Below, in pieces: positions 60,816-64,000 of a stretch of DNA of 64,000 bases; position 1 is the stretch's first letter; every line of letters starts with the position of its first letter. The stretch lies in assembly GCA_033782935.1 (NCBI GenBank), contig JAWQEG010001225.1, forward strand, positions 585,001-649,000, written 5' to 3'. Position numbers and translations under genes: made by a program. The notes beneath the pieces are model-generated. The model worked only from the letters and a program-made list of their open reading frames with translations. It ran no database searches and was not told the origin of the DNA. Origin of the DNA: Petrolisthes cinctipes (taxonomy: Eukaryota > Arthropoda > Malacostraca > Decapoda > Porcellanidae).

Positions 60816-63638
60816 TCCGAGGTCACCGAGGTCGTATGTGTGACACGGCGCTCGTCTGGGTAGCCAGGGTCAGCTCGTTGACCCCTCACCCCTCATCTAC
60901 CTTCATCTACCAAGTGCCACACATTTAGAAGAATACTAAACTATCAAAATGAGGCCCAACAATCTGTCAACCAACCAACACACTGGCTTGAAAATAATCC
61001 GTTAGCACTAAACTCTCTCAAACGAGGAGCTGGCTACCCACCACCTGCCGTAATAGGTCACCTGAAAGCTATTGGTCTATTTCACAATAGAAGTCGCAAA
61101 CAGGGGAAAAACCGACAGAATAAGATTCGTGTAATCAGCAGTGCAAAAAAGAGGAAAATGCCTTGTGTTGTGAAACCGTACAAAGTGATAGAAGTTCCCT
61201 GCCTCTGGTATGACCTCCCCTCTGTGTTCCAATCCAACGTGACCTCACTATTTAACAAATTTGACGAACTGGTGAATACAGAGAACACGATCAGTGCTGA
61301 TATAGTTTGTGTTACGGAAGCCTGGTAAGTTATACCAGAGTTGTGTGCCATTGAAAATTACGACCTATTCCACTGTCTTAGAACCCAAAAACGAGGAGGT
61401 GGACTTGTGATGTTTACACACACAAAGTACAAAGCCGAGCACTTGAACGTTAAAACCCCCAGGGAACTTGAGGTCATGTGGGTAAAATTAACACTGCCAT
61501 GTCACTCTTGCCACACTGCCTACATCATTTGTGGTTTGGTGTATCACCCCACACGTGCACCCACCCATGCCCTGCTCGTCGACCACATCATCGACAACTG
61601 TGACACGCTATAGGCAAGATATAAATCTTCTAAAATGGTTATATGTGGTGACTTCAACCAACTAGATACAAAAGGAATAGAAGCCCAACTGATCATCACC
61701 CAGATTGTCAACTTTCCCACCCACGAACAAAACACCCTAGACCTCATTATCCCTGACCTGGCAGACCAGTACCTACCACCTCAACAACAAATTAAAGAAC
61801 CTGTGTGGGATGGTGAAAAAGTCACCTTCTATTCCCTGCGTTGACGGACATACCAGCCAGGAAGTAGCTAATCTTATCAATGACCATTTCGCCAGGATCT
61901 GTCAAACCCTGCCCAGACTGGACTCAGCCCAATTACCAGCTTACCTACCCTCCATCCCTCCCCCACACATTAATGAGCACGAGGTCTACTATAAGCTCTT
62001 AATTAAGCTATAAGCTCAAACGCTCCACTACCCATATTGACCTTCCCGTGAGCTTGCTGTTGAGCTTGCAAAACCCATTTGTTCAATAATTAATGCATCA
62101 CTTAGTTAGAGTAAATGCCCACAGGATTGGAAGACAGCTTCCGTTACTCCAATACCAAAAGTTTCAAAACCCCAGTCACTTAATCAATTAAGACCCATTG
62201 CCATAACCCCCCTCCCGAGCCTGTTATGTGAAAGCTTTGTGTTCGACTGAGTTTCAGCCAACATCTCAAATGCAATTGACCCCCAACAATTTGGAAATAT
62301 GAAGTCATCATCAACCACCCATTGTTTCATAAGCCTGCTACACTTTATATACAGTAACCTGGAAAAAAGAAAGACCTCAGTTGCCCTTACATTCATAGAT
62401 TTCAGAAAGGCTATTGATATAGTAGACCATAACGTAGTATAAAGGAAAGCTCTTGATATTGGAGTGGAGCACAGTCTAGTGGCATGCCTGGCAAACTTCC
62501 TGTGTGACAGACGTCTGGCAAACTTCCTGTGTGACAGTCGTCAGGCAGTGCGTCACCAGGGTGCAGTATCTATACACCAACATCTCCCGTGTGGTGTGCC
62601 CCAGGGGACCAAGATGGGACCCCTGTGCTTCCTCATCCTAATCAATGACACCTTAACTGACACAATTTTTCACTGGAAATATGTGGATGACTCAACCGTT
62701 GGGACAGTCATCAATAACTTGTCTCCTGACTACCACCTCCTGCAACAACACCTCACCAACCTCCAGACGTTGACCAACAATAACAATGTCTCCATCAACC
62801 ACGGCAAGACAGTAGTGATGCAGTTTCATACGGCTACCACACCACCACCACCACCAGTGATAACACTAGGATAGCAACAACTACAAATAGTGGACACCAC
62901 CAAGCTATTAGGTGTCATGCTGGATGACAAACTGAACTGTAAAAGTCATATCAGCACCATCATCCAGTCAGCCACATACCGCCTGTATATACTAAGACGA
63001 CTCAAGTCCCTAGGCACACCCCAAAAGGAGCTGGTAGGAATCCACCACACCCTCATCATCCCCAAGCTGACATACGCCTCCCCCACCTGGTCTTCATCCA
63101 TCAACCAGACACAGAGGCAGCAGCTGGAGTAGGTACAAAAGAGGGCATGTCATATCATTCTGGGTACGGCATACACCACCTACCAACAAGCCCTGGATAC
63201 CCTCAGAATACCATATCTTGTCACCAGACACCAGCAGCTCCTCTGTGACTTCAGTAAACAGTTGCTAATCCACCCACGCCATAGAGACCTCCTCCCACCC
63301 ACCATTCCCAAAACCCGACACATCCGTCACTACAACCTACTCAAACCCATCAGAGCTAGGACAGACAGATACAAAAATAGTCCCATCCCCACAATAGTCT
63401 CTCTAATAAACCAAAAGCACATGTAAATATTTGTACTATGTCCATGTGTGAGTGAACATGCGTGATTGTAATTGTGTACGTCTGTGTGTTGGTTTGGTAT
63501 TTGTTTATGTCTGTTCATTTATATGTATCTATAAAGTATAACCTATTTGCATCACCATTTTACAATGTATATTTTCAGCCCTTGGCTGCCTGTACCAAAT
63601 AAACATTTTATTATTATTAATATTATTATTATTATTAT
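60816..63638 (+). mobile_element. NL3 copy 2: CR1/L2-like element
   Basis: Same element as 15956-19163, with AATAAA at 63598-63603 and a (TTA)n tail. It is flanked by the same satellite arrays. Confidence 0.8.
60960..63426 (+). pseudogene. NL3 copy 2 ORF2 remnant
   Basis: Same motifs as copy 1. It lacks 428 bp (equivalent to about 16934-17361) and carries a 27-bp tandem duplication at 62488-62541. The thumb region near 63080 keeps SPTWSSSINQTQRQQLE, which copy 1 lost. Shared stops with copy 1 include the TAA in the endonuclease after EAW. Confidence 0.8.
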
Positions 63639-63935
63639 ACCAAAATATTATACACATATATGTATTAACACATACACACACACACACATACCTAATAGAA
63701 TACACACACATATGTATTAACACACATACTCATACATACACACACGTATGTATTAATACACATACTCATACATACACACACATATGTATTAACACACACG
63801 CATACACACACGTATGTATTAACACACATACATACACATACCCTAATAGCATACACACATATGTATTAACACATATACACACACATACCCTAATAGTATA
63901 CACACATATGTATTAACACACACACTTATACACAC
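63639..63935. repeat. satellite-like ACACATATGTATTAAC array
   Basis: Counterpart of 19164-19465. Confidence 0.9.
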
Positions 63936-64000
63936 ACAGAATGGTAACAGTAGTAATAACTCAACCTTTACTTATCATGGTGTGAACACTTTTACTAAGT

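Larger units (their letters stand above)
54557..64000. repeat. module C copy 2 (large duplicated block, truncated by window end)
   Basis: Collinear with 8259-19523; the last bases match 19498-19523, so the duplication continues beyond the window. Confidence 0.9.

Overview
This is eukaryotic, repeat-dominated genomic DNA. It most likely comes from an arthropod, and a decapod crustacean (crab-like) is my best inference. The reasons are interstitial TTAGG/CCTAA telomere-type repeats, very long (GA)n/(CT)n, (TG)n and (TATG)n microsatellites, and a mixture of I-like, Jockey-like, CR1/L2-like and RTE-like non-LTR retrotransposons with Gypsy, hAT and Helitron remnants. I found no convincing host gene, tRNA, rRNA or CRISPR array. 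Almost every real coding trace is a transposable-element protein, usually broken.

The window is built from a few long modules that recur. Module A is an I-like non-LTR element (called NL1 here) inserted into a Gypsy gag/LTR remnant: copy 1 at about 303-6545, copy 2 at about 24530-34131. Module B is a decayed relative of NL1 (NL2) that carries a non-autonomous hAT element: four copies, starting near 6546, 34132, 44485 and 53395. Module C is a roughly 10-11 kb block of tandem repeats, a C-rich hairpin, a polypurine tract and a CR1/L2-like element (NL3): copy 1 at 8259-19523, copy 2 from 54557 to the window end. Module X is an 8-9 kb block with an RTE-like element (NL5, minus strand) and a minus-strand reading frame containing a cold-shock domain: copies at about 35601-44484 and 45581-53394. 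The order is A-B-C, a telomere-like minisatellite and a Helitron, then A-B-X-B-X-B-C.

Copies share insertion junctions, internal deletions and stop codons. They therefore arose by segmental duplication or unequal exchange, not by independent transposition. Several module boundaries fall in (GA)n or (CT)n tracts, which suggests these tracts were the exchange points.

Insertions nest up to four levels deep in module A copy 2: a Gypsy remnant holds NL1, which holds a Jockey-like element (NL4), which holds a short element with 17-bp terminal inverted repeats. Comparing copies provides empty sites for several insertions: a solo LTR in hAT copy 1, a 1.4-kb element with inverted repeats of about 160 bp in module X copy 2, and the Jockey element itself.

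The only essentially intact protein-coding frame is NL1 ORF1 (541-2007, CCHC zinc knuckles). The overlapping NL1 ORF2 is open through endonuclease and reverse transcriptase up to just past the YADD motif. The most unusual coding trace is the cold-shock-domain frame in module X, which may be ORF1 of an undescribed retroelement or a retrocopied Y-box-like gene.
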